This document shows, piece by piece, positions 16,956 to 25,854 of a stretch of 64,000 bases of DNA (its first letter is position 1; every line of letters begins with the position of its first letter). The translations under genes were made by a program, and so were the position numbers. Source of the DNA: Streptomyces xanthophaeus (GTDB taxonomy: Bacteria > Actinomycetota > Actinomycetes > Streptomycetales > Streptomycetaceae); NCBI RefSeq assembly GCF_000725805.1, contig NZ_JOFT01000011.1, positions 124,001-188,000 on the forward strand, in the 5' to 3' direction. The notes beneath the pieces are model-generated. The model saw nothing but the letters and a program-made list of their open reading frames with translations. It was not told the origin of the DNA and made no database searches.

Positions 16956-17369
16956 ATGAAGGCACACGTCAGCTCGATCCTCCTCGGTGTCCGCGACATG
17001 GACCGGGCCAAGCAGTTCTACACCGAAGGTCTCGGCTGGAAGATCCAGAACGACTACGGCATCTCGGTGTTCTTCGACTCGGACGGCGCCTCGCCGGTCG
17101 GCTTCTACGCTCGCGAGGGTCTGGCCGAGCAGGTGGGCACGGACCCGGAAGGCAGCGGCTTCAGTGGGCTCGTTCTGACCTACGTCGTCCGCAGCGAGGC
17201 ACGGGTCGAGGAGATCATGGCGGAGGCCCGGAAGGCCGGTGCCACGATCCTCAAGCCCGCCGGCGCCCTGCCGTGGGGCGGGTACGGCGGCACCTTCGCC
17301 GACCCGGACGGCTATGTCTGGAGTCTCGGTTACAGCGCCATGGGAACCGACCAGCCCTACGCCGAGTAG
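16956..17369 (+). CDS. VOC family protein
   Basis: The 137-residue protein starts MKAHVSSILLGVRDMDRAKQ with AAGGAGCAAG upstream. It shows FYTEGLGWKIQNDYGISVFF and ends PWGGYGGTFADPDGYVWSLG, the standard single-domain glyoxalase-like layout. It is paralogous to the second half of the preceding VOC gene (GGYGG...DPDGYVW) and probably lies in the same operon. Confidence 0.93.
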   Translation: MKAHVSSILLGVRDMDRAKQFYTEGLGWKIQNDYGISVFFDSDGASPVGFYAREGLAEQVGTDPEGSGFSGLVLTYVVRSEARVEEIMAEARKAGATILKPAGALPWGGYGGTFADPDGYVWSLGYSAMGTDQPYAE

Positions 17370-17433
17370 CCGCGGTCTCGGACCTCACAGCCGTCATCGG
17401 TGAGTCAGCCGGCAGAACAACAGGAGGAAGATC

Positions 17434-17868
17434 ATGAAGTTCTGGGCCCACGTCGAGCCACCCGAGCCCATGCGGGGCCTGGAAGTTCCGCCCGAGGTGG
17501 TAGCAGCGCTCGGCGGGGGTGCGCGGCCGCCAGTGACGGTCACGGTCAACGGGCATTCCTGGAAGAGCCGGGTCGCCATCATGCGAGGCCGCCACCTTCT
17601 CGGCCTCAGCAACGCCAACCGGCAGGCCGCGGGGGTCACGATCGGCGAGGAGGTCGAGGTCTCGCTGGAGCTCGACACCGAGCCGCGCGTCATCGTCGAG
17701 CCCCCGGACTTCGCCCGGGCCCTGGACGGCGACCCGGTGGCCCGCGCTGCGTACGACCGCCTTGCCTACAGCCGCAAGCACGAGCACGTGCGCGCCATCG
17801 AGAGCGCGAAGAGGCCCGAGACGCGCCTACGGCGCATCGAGAAGGCCATCGCCACCCTGCGGGGCTGA
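17434..17868 (+). CDS. YdeI/OmdA-type protein with DUF1905 domain
   Basis: The 144-residue protein has a DUF1905-like barrel (VVAALGGGARPPVTVTVNGH, AIMRGRHLLGLSNANRQAAG, VTIGEEVEVSLELDTEPRVI). A C-terminal YdeI helix pair follows (FARALDGDPVARAAYDRLAY, SRKHEHVRAIESAKRPETRL, IEKAIATLR). AGGAGG before ATG 17434 confirms the start. It is 64 bases after the VOC gene, so likely co-transcribed. The molecular role is unknown. Confidence 0.9.
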   Translation: MKFWAHVEPPEPMRGLEVPPEVVAALGGGARPPVTVTVNGHSWKSRVAIMRGRHLLGLSNANRQAAGVTIGEEVEVSLELDTEPRVIVEPPDFARALDGDPVARAAYDRLAYSRKHEHVRAIESAKRPETRLRRIEKAIATLRG

Positions 17869-18008
17869 CCCCCGAAAGCAAAGACTCCGTCGGCCCTGCA
17901 ATCGCCGCGCGAAGGTCGGCCCCCCCTGTCTCCTTGTCCGCACGAGGCGGGGTCGGCGACGATCGCGGACGCGCGGTGGGGGTGCGGGTGAGGGTGGCGG
18001 TGGCGGGC

Positions 18009-18380
18009 CTACGCGGGTGCCGTCGCGTGGGTCTGGGTGGCGGTCTGGGTGGCGGCGATGAGCCCGGCCAGTGAGGTGCGGGTTTCCGAAAGCGCCGAGA
18101 TCCGGTCGTCCAGACCCTGGAGGTGCTCCTGGAGGGTCTCCAGCTTGCATGCGGCGACCGTACCGTCCTGGCGGATGCACGGCAGGAGATCGCGGATGAC
18201 ACGGGTCGGGAGGCCGGCGTCCAGCAGGGCGCGAATGCGGTGGACCGCGCCGGGGGCAGTGTCGTCGTAGCGGCGGTGCCCGCTGTCGAGTCGGTAGGAC
18301 GCCAGGAGGCCCTGCTCCTCGTAGTAGCGCAGGAGCCGGACGGATGTGCCCGTCGCTGCGGCGAGCTCGCCGATCTTCAT
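18009..18380 (-). CDS. MerR family transcriptional regulator
   Basis: The 123-residue protein starts MKIGELAAATGTSVRLLRYY and has EQGLLASYRLDSGHRRYDD. A dimer helix (LETLQEHLQGLDDRISALSE) follows, with two cysteines (C at about 70 and 79). The Cys pair resembles SoxR/metal-type sensors but the spacing is not diagnostic. It is divergent from a monooxygenase gene with a perfect dyad between them. Confidence 0.93.
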   Translation of the reverse strand: MKIGELAAATGTSVRLLRYYEEQGLLASYRLDSGHRRYDDTAPGAVHRIRALLDAGLPTRVIRDLLPCIRQDGTVAACKLETLQEHLQGLDDRISALSETRTSLAGLIAATQTATQTHATAPA

Positions 18381-18405
18381 GTGGCGCCCCTCACAAACCC
18401 TTGAA

Positions 18406-18423
18406 TCTCACATTGATGTGAGA
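18406..18423. promoter_or_regulatory. MerR operator: perfect 8-bp dyad
   Basis: TCTCACAT-TG-ATGTGAGA lies between the divergent MerR (start 18380) and monooxygenase (start 18440) genes, just after a TTGAAT -35-like hexamer at 18401. Dyads between -35 and -10 are the known MerR arrangement. Confidence 0.75.
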
Positions 18424-18439
18424 CTTTAGCGTGAGGGCC

Positions 18440-18790
18440 ATGACCAACACCGTTCACCCCATTGCCCTCTACGGTTTCCTTCGCCCCAGGCCGGAGCGCG
18501 CGGACGAGGTCCGGCGCATCCTCTCCTCCTTCGTGGAACCCACCCGGCAAGAGCCCGGCAACCTGCAGTACCACCTCCACGAGCACGAGGACGGCCGCTT
18601 CTTCCTGTACGAGGTCTGGCGCTCACAGGAAGACCTCGACCGGCACAATGCGACGCCTCCGCTGCGCGCCTTCCTGGAAAACCTGTCGACCTTCCTGGAG
18701 GCAGCCCCGGAAGGCTACTTCGACACCATGCTCAGCCCGTATCCCGCGGCAGACCCGGCACCCGCCTGCGGCGGAGAGCAGGCCTACTGA
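18440..18790 (+). CDS. Antibiotic biosynthesis monooxygenase (ABM) family protein
   Basis: The 116-residue protein shows the ABM ferredoxin-like fold: IALYGFLRPRPERADEVRRI, QEPGNLQYHLHEHEDGRFFL and YEVWRSQEDLDRHNATPPL. Members are cofactor-free quinol-type oxygenases or stress proteins. ATG 18440 lies very close to the operator, so the transcript has a short leader. It is probably controlled by the divergent MerR. Confidence 0.92.
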   Translation: MTNTVHPIALYGFLRPRPERADEVRRILSSFVEPTRQEPGNLQYHLHEHEDGRFFLYEVWRSQEDLDRHNATPPLRAFLENLSTFLEAAPEGYFDTMLSPYPAADPAPACGGEQAY

Positions 18791-18907
18791 CCTGCCACTT
18801 CACAGGTGTCGGCCCGCCCGCCGTTCTGCAGTACTTCCAGCGATACGCGCCTACCGGCGAGGGCCGCGCCAAAACCGCATTCTGCTGGGCAGTTGCCCGG
18901 CGCCCAC

Positions 18908-19471
18908 CTAGCGCACCACTCGGTGGCGGAGGTAGACGACTCCTGAGCTGAAACTGCGGGTCTCGACGTATTCGAGATCCACCCGGTGCTCGTGCCGGGG
19001 AAAGAACGGAATGCCTCCGCCGACCAGCACCGGGTAGACCCTGGTCCGGTACTCGTCGATCAGACCCGACGCCACCGCCTGGGCAGCGAGGGTCGCGCCG
19101 CCGATCGCGATGACGCCCTCCCCCGGCTCGGCCCGCAACCGCTCGATCTCTTCCGCCAGGCCGCCGGAGAGCAGCCGGGCATTGCCCTCAACCGCCGACA
19201 GCGTGGTGGAGAACACCACCTTCGGGATCGCCTTCCAGATCGCGGCCCACTCGAGCCTCGCGTCGTCGAGCGAGGGATCTTGGTCGGCGGTCTCCCAGTA
19301 CAGCATCGTCTCGTACAGTCGTCGCCCCAACAGGTAGACGTCGACCTCTCGGATCTCGTCGGTGACGAAGCCGAAGAGCTCCTCGTCGTGCTCCGTCCAG
19401 TCGAGGCGGCCGTCCGGCCCGACGATGTAGCCGTCGAGCGAGAGACCCATCGAGTAGTTCACGCTGCGCAT
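18908..19471 (-). CDS. Dihydrofolate reductase / RibD C-terminal family protein
   Basis: The 187-residue protein starts MRSVNYSMGLSLDGYIVGPD. It has DVYLLGRRLYETMLYWETAD, VVFSTTLSAVEGNARLLSGG, GEGVIAIGGATLAAQAVASG and YPVLVGGGIPFFP, the NADPH-binding RibD_C pattern. GGAGGAGGA upstream fixes the ATG. These lone proteins are reductases of unclear substrate rather than folate or riboflavin enzymes. A second member is cut by the right window edge (63696). Confidence 0.93.
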   Translation of the reverse strand: MRSVNYSMGLSLDGYIVGPDGRLDWTEHDEELFGFVTDEIREVDVYLLGRRLYETMLYWETADQDPSLDDARLEWAAIWKAIPKVVFSTTLSAVEGNARLLSGGLAEEIERLRAEPGEGVIAIGGATLAAQAVASGLIDEYRTRVYPVLVGGGIPFFPRHEHRVDLEYVETRSFSSGVVYLRHRVVR

Positions 19472-19608
19472 CAGAAGTCCTCCTCCGGAACAGGATTCGA
19501 CACTACGACCACCAGCTGCCGCCTCACCGCAGGACGCATCACTGCTCGCGGAATCCTCCCCTCTGTCCGGCAGCCGAGGGCGACCGCCGCCGACGGCGCG
19601 GCGGCCCG

Positions 19609-19989
19609 CTAGGTCGTCTCGGCTCGGTCGGACTCACTGCGCAGAACGCAGAATTCGTTGCCTTCGGGGTCAGCAAGGACCGCCCAGCCCGAGCCATCCG
19701 GGTTCCGGTGATCGCCGACGAAGGTGGCACCGAGGCCCAGCAGCCGGTCCACCTCCTGATCGCGCGAGGTCTCGGGGCGCAGGCACAGGTGGATCCGGTT
19801 CTTGACCGTCTTGGCCTCGGGCACCTGGTTGAAGTACAGCGCTGGGCCCTCCGCCAGCACCACCTGCGTCTCCCGGTCGCCCGGGCCGGCATCCGGATCC
19901 AGCGGACGGCCCGTCACACTGCTCCAGAACCGGGCCAGCTCGTAAGCATCCGCACAGTCGATCGCCACGTTCTGCAATACCGAAACCAT
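19609..19989 (-). CDS. VOC family protein
   Basis: The 126-residue protein starts MVSVLQNVAIDCADAYELAR and has FWSSVTGRPLDPDAGPGDRE, LYFNQVPEAKTVKNRIHLCL and WAVLADPEGNEFCVL. This is the 4a-carbinolamine-dehydratase-like glyoxalase subtype common in Streptomyces. A GTG at 19998 is an alternative start. Confidence 0.93.
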   Translation of the reverse strand: MVSVLQNVAIDCADAYELARFWSSVTGRPLDPDAGPGDRETQVVLAEGPALYFNQVPEAKTVKNRIHLCLRPETSRDQEVDRLLGLGATFVGDHRNPDGSGWAVLADPEGNEFCVLRSESDRAETT

Positions 19990-20055
19990 GCGCCCCACCC
20001 TCGCTGACCGCCGCTCCCGAAGCCAACTGGCCGGCGCGCTCGGTACGTGCCCGCC

Positions 20056-20931
20056 CTAGATCACCGGGGGCCGGCCCAGCCGTGCCATGCGCACCACCGT
20101 GCGCCAGCGCATCGGGTGCCGGGGGCCGCCACTGGTGCGGATGCCTTCGGCGAACCCGGCCGACCAGGCGCGCAGTCCGGCTGCCGACCGGGTACGGGCC
20201 ACGGTCAGCACGGTCCAGACCCCGAGGTAGACGGGGACCAGGGGTGCGGGCAGGTGCCGCTTCGCGAGCCAGACGCGGTTGCGGGCGGTCATCCGGTAGT
20301 AGACCGCGTGCCGGGCCGGGGAGGTCTTCGGGTGCTGGAGCACCAGCTGCGGTTCGTAGAGGATGTCCCACCCGTCGTCGAGCGCCCGCCAGGCGAGGTC
20401 GGTCTCCTCGTGGGTGAAGAAGAAGGCGTCCGGCCAGCCGCCGGTCCGCTCCAGCATGGGCATGGACAACGCATGGCCGCCTCCGAGGAAGGCCGTGACG
20501 TAGCCGCGCCGCATCGGGTCCTTGGCCCGTAGCCGCGGGATGTGGCGGCGCTGGGTCTCGCCCGTCTCGTCGGCGATGCGGAAGCTGACGATGCCCAGGG
20601 TCGGGGCGGCCTCGTAGAGGTCGGCGATCCGGCTGACGACGTCGGTGGCCACGAGGAGCCCGTCGTCGTCCAGGTCCACGAGTACGTCTACGTCCCCGAA
20701 CTCGCGCAGCCGCCGCCAGGCGACGTTGCGGCCGCCCGAGACGCCGAGGTTCTCCGTGAGCTCCACCCCGACCACGCCGTCCGGCAGTCCGGGCAGCGCG
20801 CAGCCGTTGCCGACCACGACGATCCGGGCGGCGGGCTCGTCCTGCTGGGCGACGGAGTCCAGCAGGGCCCGTAGCTCGGGCATGCGGTCACCCATCGTCA
20901 GCACGGCCACGCCCACCCGCGGTCGGGACAC
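20056..20931 (-). CDS. Family 2 glycosyltransferase
   Basis: The 291-residue GT-A fold protein has VGVAVLTMGDRMPELRALLD at the N-terminus, NLGVSGGRNVAWRRL, the DxD site in VLVDLDDDGLLV, and the acceptor-site acidic pair in FFFTHEETDLAWRALDDGWD. The C-terminus carries hydrophobic and basic stretches (LVPVYLGVWTVLTVARTRS), perhaps for membrane contact. It resembles rhamnosyl- or galactofuranosyl-type GT2 enzymes; donor and acceptor are unknown. GTG start at 20931 with AAGGAAG upstream. Confidence 0.92.
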   Translation of the reverse strand: MSRPRVGVAVLTMGDRMPELRALLDSVAQQDEPAARIVVVGNGCALPGLPDGVVGVELTENLGVSGGRNVAWRRLREFGDVDVLVDLDDDGLLVATDVVSRIADLYEAAPTLGIVSFRIADETGETQRRHIPRLRAKDPMRRGYVTAFLGGGHALSMPMLERTGGWPDAFFFTHEETDLAWRALDDGWDILYEPQLVLQHPKTSPARHAVYYRMTARNRVWLAKRHLPAPLVPVYLGVWTVLTVARTRSAAGLRAWSAGFAEGIRTSGGPRHPMRWRTVVRMARLGRPPVI

Positions 20932-21399
20932 CCTCCACCACTTCCTTCCAGCGCCCGGATGAATGTCGACCCTATCGCCGCCCGCCGCCGAGCCCGAACC
21001 GGTGTGGCTTCATGCCCAGCTCGCGCGAGGGTCACACCCCCCACCACTCCCGGCCGGGCCGCCTTGCGACGGCACGGCACGACACGGCACAGCGGCTGCG
21101 GGCAGGTCAGGACGAGGGAGACGGACTGCGGTGTAGGGGAGGGGGGGGGGAGAAGCGAGCCGTGGCCGGCGGCTTGCGCGTCCCGCGGTTCGGGGCCGGC
21201 CGGGGCCGCGGCCGTTCCTTGGACCGACCGGGGCAAGCCGGAGCCCGTTCGGGGCACGGCTCCCGCGGCAGGGTGGCCAGCGCCTTAGGTTCGGATGCGG
21301 GGACCGCTGCATGCGGTGAGAAGGCGTACCCGGGACACCTGGCACGCCGGACGTGGTGCGGCTGCCCCGGCACCGGATGCCCCGCCGTGAGGAGCGCGA
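20932..21399. other. Intergenic, no supported gene
   Basis: About 470 bases between divergent genes. It holds a nine-G run near 21143 and repeats of GGCACGACACGGCAC type near 21074. No frame shows credible similarity. It should contain promoters for both flanking genes. Confidence 0.5.
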
Positions 21400-22683
21400 A
21401 TGAATGCCTGGGCCGTCGTGGTCGCCGGGGGTGTGGTCGTCAGTTACGGGGCGCTCTCGCGGCGCTTGTCGAGCACGGTGGTCTCGGGGCCCTTGGTGTT
21501 CATGCTGTGCGGGCTGGCGATCGGCCCCCTGGGCCTTGACCTGTTGGACCCGGCGGGGGACCTGGAGGTCACGCGGGCGTTGCTGGAGGCCGCGCTGGTG
21601 CTCGTGCTGTTCGCGGACGCGGCCGGGATCAGGGCCGGGGACCTGCGCCGGGAGGAGTTCCTGCCGCTGCGGCTGCTCGCGGTGGGCCTGCCGCTCACGA
21701 TGGCTCTGGGATGGCTGGCGGCCTGGCCCCTGCTGCCCGGCCTGAGTGTGTGGGAGCTGGCCCTGGTCGCCGTCATCCTGGCGCCGACGGACGCCGCGCT
21801 CGGCCAGCAGGCGGTCTCCAACAAACGGGTGCCGGCCCTGGTCCGCGGCGGCCTGTCCGTGGAGTCCGGCCTGAACGACGGTCTGGCCCTTCCGTTCTTC
21901 GTTCTCGCGCTGGCGGCTGTGGCCGAGGGCCATGGCCATCCAGGCATTGCGGAGACCTTCCTGCGTGCGCTGCTGCTCAGCAGTGCCATCGGCATCGCGG
22001 CCGGATGGACCGTCGCGAGCCTGCTGCGCTGGTCACACTCCCGGGGGTGGAGCAGCCCCGAATGGCAGCAGTTCCTGACGTTGGTCGTTCCCGTCATCGC
22101 ATACGTGGTGTGCACCGCAGCCGAGGGCAGCGGCTTCATCGGAGCCTGGGTCGCAGGCCTGGCCTTCGGCATCCGCATGCGCCGCACGATCACCGGGCCG
22201 GACCTCCTTCCGCGGAACCTGGACCCCGGGCAGAGCACGAGGTTCACAGAACGCCTCGGCCTGCTGCTCGCCTCGCTGAGCTTCCTCGTCTTCGGAGCGG
22301 TCATCCTGGGACCGGTGCTCCAGCACCTGTCGTGGCGGCCGGTCGTCTACGCGCTGGTCAGCCTGACCGTCATCAGGATGCTGCCGGTCGCCCTCGCACT
22401 GGCCGGCACCGGTCTGCGCCCGGCGTCCGTGGCCTACATCGGCTGGTTCGGTCCGCGCGGACTCGCCTCCCTGGTGTTCGGCCTGCTCGCCTTCGAAGAG
22501 CACCTGCCCGGAGGAACCCTGCTGAGCGAGGTCATCGCCGTGACCGTCGGCCTGAGCATCCTCCTCCACGGAGCAACCGCTCCCTTCCTGGGCAACCGCT
22601 ACGGCGCCTGGTTCAGCCGGACGTTGGGCGTCAACCCGAACCTGCGGGAGAACGCACTCGCCCAGGACGACACTCCGCGCTGA
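21400..22683 (+). CDS. CPA1-type Na+(K+)/H+ antiporter
   Basis: The 427-residue integral membrane protein has about 12 hydrophobic segments. Two ion-site motifs are intact: ILAPTDAALGQ in the TM5 region and SVESGLNDGLALPFF in TM6, the ESGxNDG hallmark of NhaP/NHE-type antiporters. The later part (WFGPRGLASLVFGLLAFEEH) is also conserved. It exchanges monovalent cations for protons. GAGGAGCG before ATG 21400 gives a clear start. Confidence 0.95.
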   Translation: MNAWAVVVAGGVVVSYGALSRRLSSTVVSGPLVFMLCGLAIGPLGLDLLDPAGDLEVTRALLEAALVLVLFADAAGIRAGDLRREEFLPLRLLAVGLPLTMALGWLAAWPLLPGLSVWELALVAVILAPTDAALGQQAVSNKRVPALVRGGLSVESGLNDGLALPFFVLALAAVAEGHGHPGIAETFLRALLLSSAIGIAAGWTVASLLRWSHSRGWSSPEWQQFLTLVVPVIAYVVCTAAEGSGFIGAWVAGLAFGIRMRRTITGPDLLPRNLDPGQSTRFTERLGLLLASLSFLVFGAVILGPVLQHLSWRPVVYALVSLTVIRMLPVALALAGTGLRPASVAYIGWFGPRGLASLVFGLLAFEEHLPGGTLLSEVIAVTVGLSILLHGATAPFLGNRYGAWFSRTLGVNPNLRENALAQDDTPR

Positions 22684-22800
22684 AGGCCCCCAGCCCTGCC
22701 GAGCCCATGACGGGACGCGCTCGCGGAGTCCGGGGGCGGTGGATCCTGCCTCGGAGCGGGCGTCGGAGCGTGCCTCGGAGCGGCCGAGGAGGGCCAGGCC

Positions 22801-23049
22801 CCGGCAAAGCCTGCGAACGACGCCACGCTGGCCGAGTGCTTCCGCCGCACAGTCGGCACGCCGCCGATGACCTACCTGACGGAGTGGCGCCCGGCCCTGG
22901 CCGCGGACCTGCTGCGGAAGTCCGACGCCACGCTGAACGTCGTGGCCCGTCAGGTCGGCTACGGCAACGGCTTCGCCCTCAGCTCGGCGTTCGGACGGGT
23001 GTACGGAGTCAGCCCCCGGGAACACCGCAGCGCAGCGCCGGCACACTGA
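22801..23049 (+). pseudogene. AraC-type regulator, C-terminal HTH fragment
   Basis: The plus frame reads NDATLAECFRRTVGTPPMTY, LTEWRPALAADLLRKSDATL and NVVARQVGYGNGFALSSAFG, ending GVSPREHR. This is the second half of an AraC domain with the second recognition helix intact. The ligand domain and first HTH are absent upstream, so it is a remnant of a cupin-AraC regulator. Confidence 0.7.
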
Positions 23050-23385
23050 GCTCGCCGGACCTGCTGCCGGAGGCCCCTTCAGCCGGCCGCCGTCGGGCTC
23101 TGCCTCGCCGGGGCTCGGCCCGCCGTTCCCTGGCGGACGTCCCGAACGGAATGCAGTTGTCCGGGACTCCCATGCACACGCCCTCGCACAGCTGGGCAGC
23201 GACAGGTCCGCCTTCTCCAGTGGCAGTTGTCAGGCTCGGATCCAGTGCGAGGTGTCGGCCTCCAGGTCCCCGCACTCGTCGTACCGAATCCAGTCGGCCG
23301 ATGGAGAGGGCGGCCGGCTCGCGGCGGCGGACGTCCCGGGCGTGACCTCGCTTCGGGAACGGGCCCTACAGGCTGCCGGAACGGC
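23050..23385. other. Intergenic before the IS701-type unit
   Basis: About 340 bases with no recognised gene. Before transposon insertion this was the upstream region of the LRV gene that now starts at 25869. Confidence 0.45.
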
Positions 23386-23389
23386 TTAG

Positions 23390-23414
23390 TAATCCAGCTG
23401 TAGATCGTGATCTT
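23390..23414 (+). repeat. Left terminal inverted repeat of the IS701 unit
   Basis: TAATCCAGCTGTAGATCGTG followed by ATCTT. It matches the reverse complement of 25830-25854 at 24 of 25 positions. Confidence 0.9.
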
Positions 23415-23530
23415 GCTGGCGGGGCCGCGTACGGCAGCGTTGATCATCGTTGCGTGAAGACAGAAGACCAGGTGGTGGCCGTAAGTCACGGCGTGGACCC
23501 CGCCCGCTGGCAGGAAACATTCGAAGGCTT
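23409..23530 (+). repeat. Partial duplicate of the transposase 5' end
   Basis: This stretch matches 24469-24601, apart from scattered changes and a 10-11-base length difference in the leader. It includes the GTG start at 23454 and about 25 codons (VKTEDQVVAVSHGVDPARWQ then ETFEGF) before it diverges into the cargo gene leader. It provides the only complete left end of the unit. Confidence 0.85.
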
Positions 23531-23560
23531 TTGTCAGTGCGGTGCGCTTCACTGTCCGCC

Positions 23561-24361
23561 ATGGAGCTCACGCAAGCGGACGTCAACGATCTACTGGCCC
23601 GACTCGGCCCCGGGAACAGCTACATGTACCTGCCCGGCGATCTGGACCTGCAGGACCTGACCGACCTACTCGAAGGCAGGTATGGCGCCCCGCGCACCCT
23701 CATCCTCGATGGCTTCACCGATCCGACGGTCGACGATTCCAGGGGGGCGGCTCTCATCATCCCCTTCGAGGACCGAGCCGTGATGCTACGGGCGTGGGCG
23801 TACGGGGATCAGTGGGTTGGCACGGGGACGGCACGGGACGCCGAGGGGACCGCGCGGTCGGTGCTGGTAATCGCTCCCAGAGAGGTGCCCAAACCCTTGG
23901 GGGTCGCTCCGGACGAGGACGAGGACGAGGACATCGACTGGATGGAGCGGCTCAGACTGATCACCGGCTGGACACAGTCCGACCAGCGGCCGGACATGGA
24001 CTGGGCGGAAATGGAGTCCCGCCTGGGCACCGCGCTGCCGAGCGACTACAAGCACATGGTCCAGACGTTCGGCAAGGGCGCCTTTGACGGATTCCTGGAC
24101 CTGAACCAGGAGCCGTGGACGGATCTCAGGGAGGACGGCCTGCTCATCTGGGCAGGCACGGAGCACGAGAACCTGTATTGCTGGAGGGCCGACGGCGGTG
24201 ACCCCGACCGTTGGCCTGTCGTGGTCCGGTCCTTCGACGGTGAGGACATCGCCTTCGACTGCCAAGCCGCTGAGTTCGTCTGCCACATCCTCATCGATCC
24301 GCATCACCCGTTCACGATGGCCGGCTTTTTCGATACTCACTGGTTCATGAACTACGGGTAA
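23561..24361 (+). CDS. SMI1/KNR4 (SUKH) domain protein, transposon cargo
   Basis: The 266-residue soluble protein has an N-terminal alpha/beta region (MELTQADVNDLLARLGPGNS, WAYGDQWVGTGTARDAEGTA), an acidic linker (DEDEDEDIDW), and a C-terminal SUKH domain. The SUKH part shows MESRLGTALPSDYKHMVQTF, GLLIWAGTEHENLYCWRADG and FVCHILIDPHHPF. SUKH proteins are commonly immunity proteins against polymorphic or contact-dependent toxins. No toxin gene is present, so it may protect the host against others. It lies inside the IS701 unit, in the same orientation as the transposase. Confidence 0.85.
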   Translation: MELTQADVNDLLARLGPGNSYMYLPGDLDLQDLTDLLEGRYGAPRTLILDGFTDPTVDDSRGAALIIPFEDRAVMLRAWAYGDQWVGTGTARDAEGTARSVLVIAPREVPKPLGVAPDEDEDEDIDWMERLRLITGWTQSDQRPDMDWAEMESRLGTALPSDYKHMVQTFGKGAFDGFLDLNQEPWTDLREDGLLIWAGTEHENLYCWRADGGDPDRWPVVVRSFDGEDIAFDCQAAEFVCHILIDPHHPFTMAGFFDTHWFMNYG

Positions 24362-24525
24362 AGCGACTGACCGAGCCCTGCTGTCAACGGCATCCACAGC
24401 GCGGTTGGCGGTGCCTTCGGGGAACAGGGCGGAAGCACTCACCTGCCACGGCAGACTCGCCCAATCATGATCTTGCTGGCGGGGTCGCTGCGGGAACGGG
24501 TACGGCCACCGTTGATCATCGTTGC

Positions 24526-25830
24526 GTGAAGACAGAAGATCAGGTGGTGGCCGTAAGTCACGGCGTGGACCCCGCCCGCTGGCAGGAAGCATTCGAGGGC
24601 CTGATAAGCCGCATCGCGGGCCGTTTCGCTCGTGTTGAGTCCCGGCGCCGGGTCGGGCGGCTGGTGCTCGGACTGCTGTCGGACCTGCCGCGCAAAAACT
24701 GCTGGACGATCGCGGAGTGGGCCGGGGAGGCCAGCCCGCACGGCATGCAACATCTGCTGTGCCGGGCCTCCTGGGATGCCGACGCCGTCCGCGAATACGT
24801 CATCGAGCACCTACACGACGAGGCGGCAGTGCTGGTCGTCGACGAGACCGGCGACGTGAAGAAGGGCACTCACACGGTCGGGGTCCAGCGCCAGTACACC
24901 GGAACGGCCGGGCGGGTCGAGAACTCCCAGGTCGCCGTCTACCTCGTCTACGCCGGCGAGCGGGGACACGCGGCGGTGGACCGGGAGCTGCATATCCCGC
25001 GCTCTTGGACAAGCGCCCCGGACCGCTGCCGGGCAGCGGGGCTCGGCGGCGACACCGTTTTCGCGACCAAGCCGGAACTGGCCCGCACGATGATCGGACG
25101 CTTCCTGGACGCCGGACATCACGTGGGCTGGGTCACCGGTGACGAGGTCTACGGCAGCAACCCGAAACTGCGCACGGCTCTGGAGGAACGCGGCATCGGT
25201 TATGTCCTCGCGGTGGCCTGTTCGGCCGAAGTGGCCACCAGTGCGGGCACATTCCGCGCCGACGCCCTGGTGAAGAAGGTGCCGAAGCGCGCCTGGCAGA
25301 AACTCTCGGCTGGACGCGGTGCGAAAGGACAGCGGTTCTACGACTGGGCCGTCATCGATCTCACCGAGGCGGCGCCGGGCAGCCGCCAGCTCCTGATCCG
25401 CCGCAACCGCACCACCGGCGAACTCGCCTACTACCGCTGCCTCTCACCCCAGCCGGCGCCGCTGACCGAGCTCGTGCGGGTAGCCGGATCCAGATGGCGT
25501 GTGGAAGAGACCTTCCAAACCGAGAAAGGGCTGGCCGGACTCGATGAGCACCAAGTCCGCCGCTACCCCTCCTGGACCCGCTGGGTCACCCTCGCGATGC
25601 TCGCTCACGCCTTCCTGGCCGTCGTCCGCGCCGACGAACACGCCCGCAACTCCGCTCCAAACGGGCTGGTCCCGTTGTCCTGTAACGAGATCCAGCGCCT
25701 GTTCATCACGCTCGTCTTCCAGCCCCTCCACGATGTCGCCCACCGACTCGGCTGGTCCGACTGGCGACGCCGCCATCAGCAGCGATCCCGCACCAGCCAT
25801 TACCAGCGACAAGCCGCATGCCAGACATGA
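24526..25830 (+). CDS. IS701 family transposase (DDE)
   Basis: The 434-residue protein starts with GTG (VKTEDQVVAVSHGVDPARWQ). It shows the DDE landmarks: first D in AVLVVDETGDVKKGTHTVGV, second D in GWVTGDEVYGSNPKL, and the E in RWRVEETFQTEKGLAGLDEH with the YPSWTRW block after it. Length is full for the family and no break is visible, so it may be active. The last codons run into the right inverted repeat. The GTG start is the same as in the truncated duplicate at 23454. Confidence 0.95.
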   Translation: MKTEDQVVAVSHGVDPARWQEAFEGLISRIAGRFARVESRRRVGRLVLGLLSDLPRKNCWTIAEWAGEASPHGMQHLLCRASWDADAVREYVIEHLHDEAAVLVVDETGDVKKGTHTVGVQRQYTGTAGRVENSQVAVYLVYAGERGHAAVDRELHIPRSWTSAPDRCRAAGLGGDTVFATKPELARTMIGRFLDAGHHVGWVTGDEVYGSNPKLRTALEERGIGYVLAVACSAEVATSAGTFRADALVKKVPKRAWQKLSAGRGAKGQRFYDWAVIDLTEAAPGSRQLLIRRNRTTGELAYYRCLSPQPAPLTELVRVAGSRWRVEETFQTEKGLAGLDEHQVRRYPSWTRWVTLAMLAHAFLAVVRADEHARNSAPNGLVPLSCNEIQRLFITLVFQPLHDVAHRLGWSDWRRRHQQRSRTSHYQRQAACQT

Positions 25831-25854
25831 AGATCACGATCTACAGCTGGAGTA
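25830..25854 (-). repeat. Right terminal inverted repeat of the IS701 unit
   Basis: Its reverse complement begins TACTCCAGCTGTAGATCGTG then ATCTT. TTAG follows at 25855-25858, matching the left flank. Confidence 0.9.

Larger units (their letters stand above)
23390..25854 (+). mobile_element. IS701-family unit carrying a SUKH cargo gene, with TTAG target duplication
   Basis: The 2465-bp unit is bounded by 25-bp terminal inverted repeats (23390-23414 and 25830-25854, 24 of 25 match) and flanked by TTAG at 23386-23389 and 25855-25858. This fits the 4-bp (C/T)TAG duplication of IS701 elements. In order it has: the left repeat plus about 120 bp of transposase 5' region ending after about 25 codons; a SUKH gene; a second, longer 5' region whose outer inverted repeat is lost; a full transposase gene; the right repeat. 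One shared duplication around both ends implies that the whole unit transposed as one. Confidence 0.85.

Noticed and set aside
21711..23345. A 544-codon plus-strand frame overlapping the antiporter
   Set aside because: It is the +1 shadow of the antiporter gene continuing into noncoding DNA; composition is Arg/Pro-rich and no motif appears.
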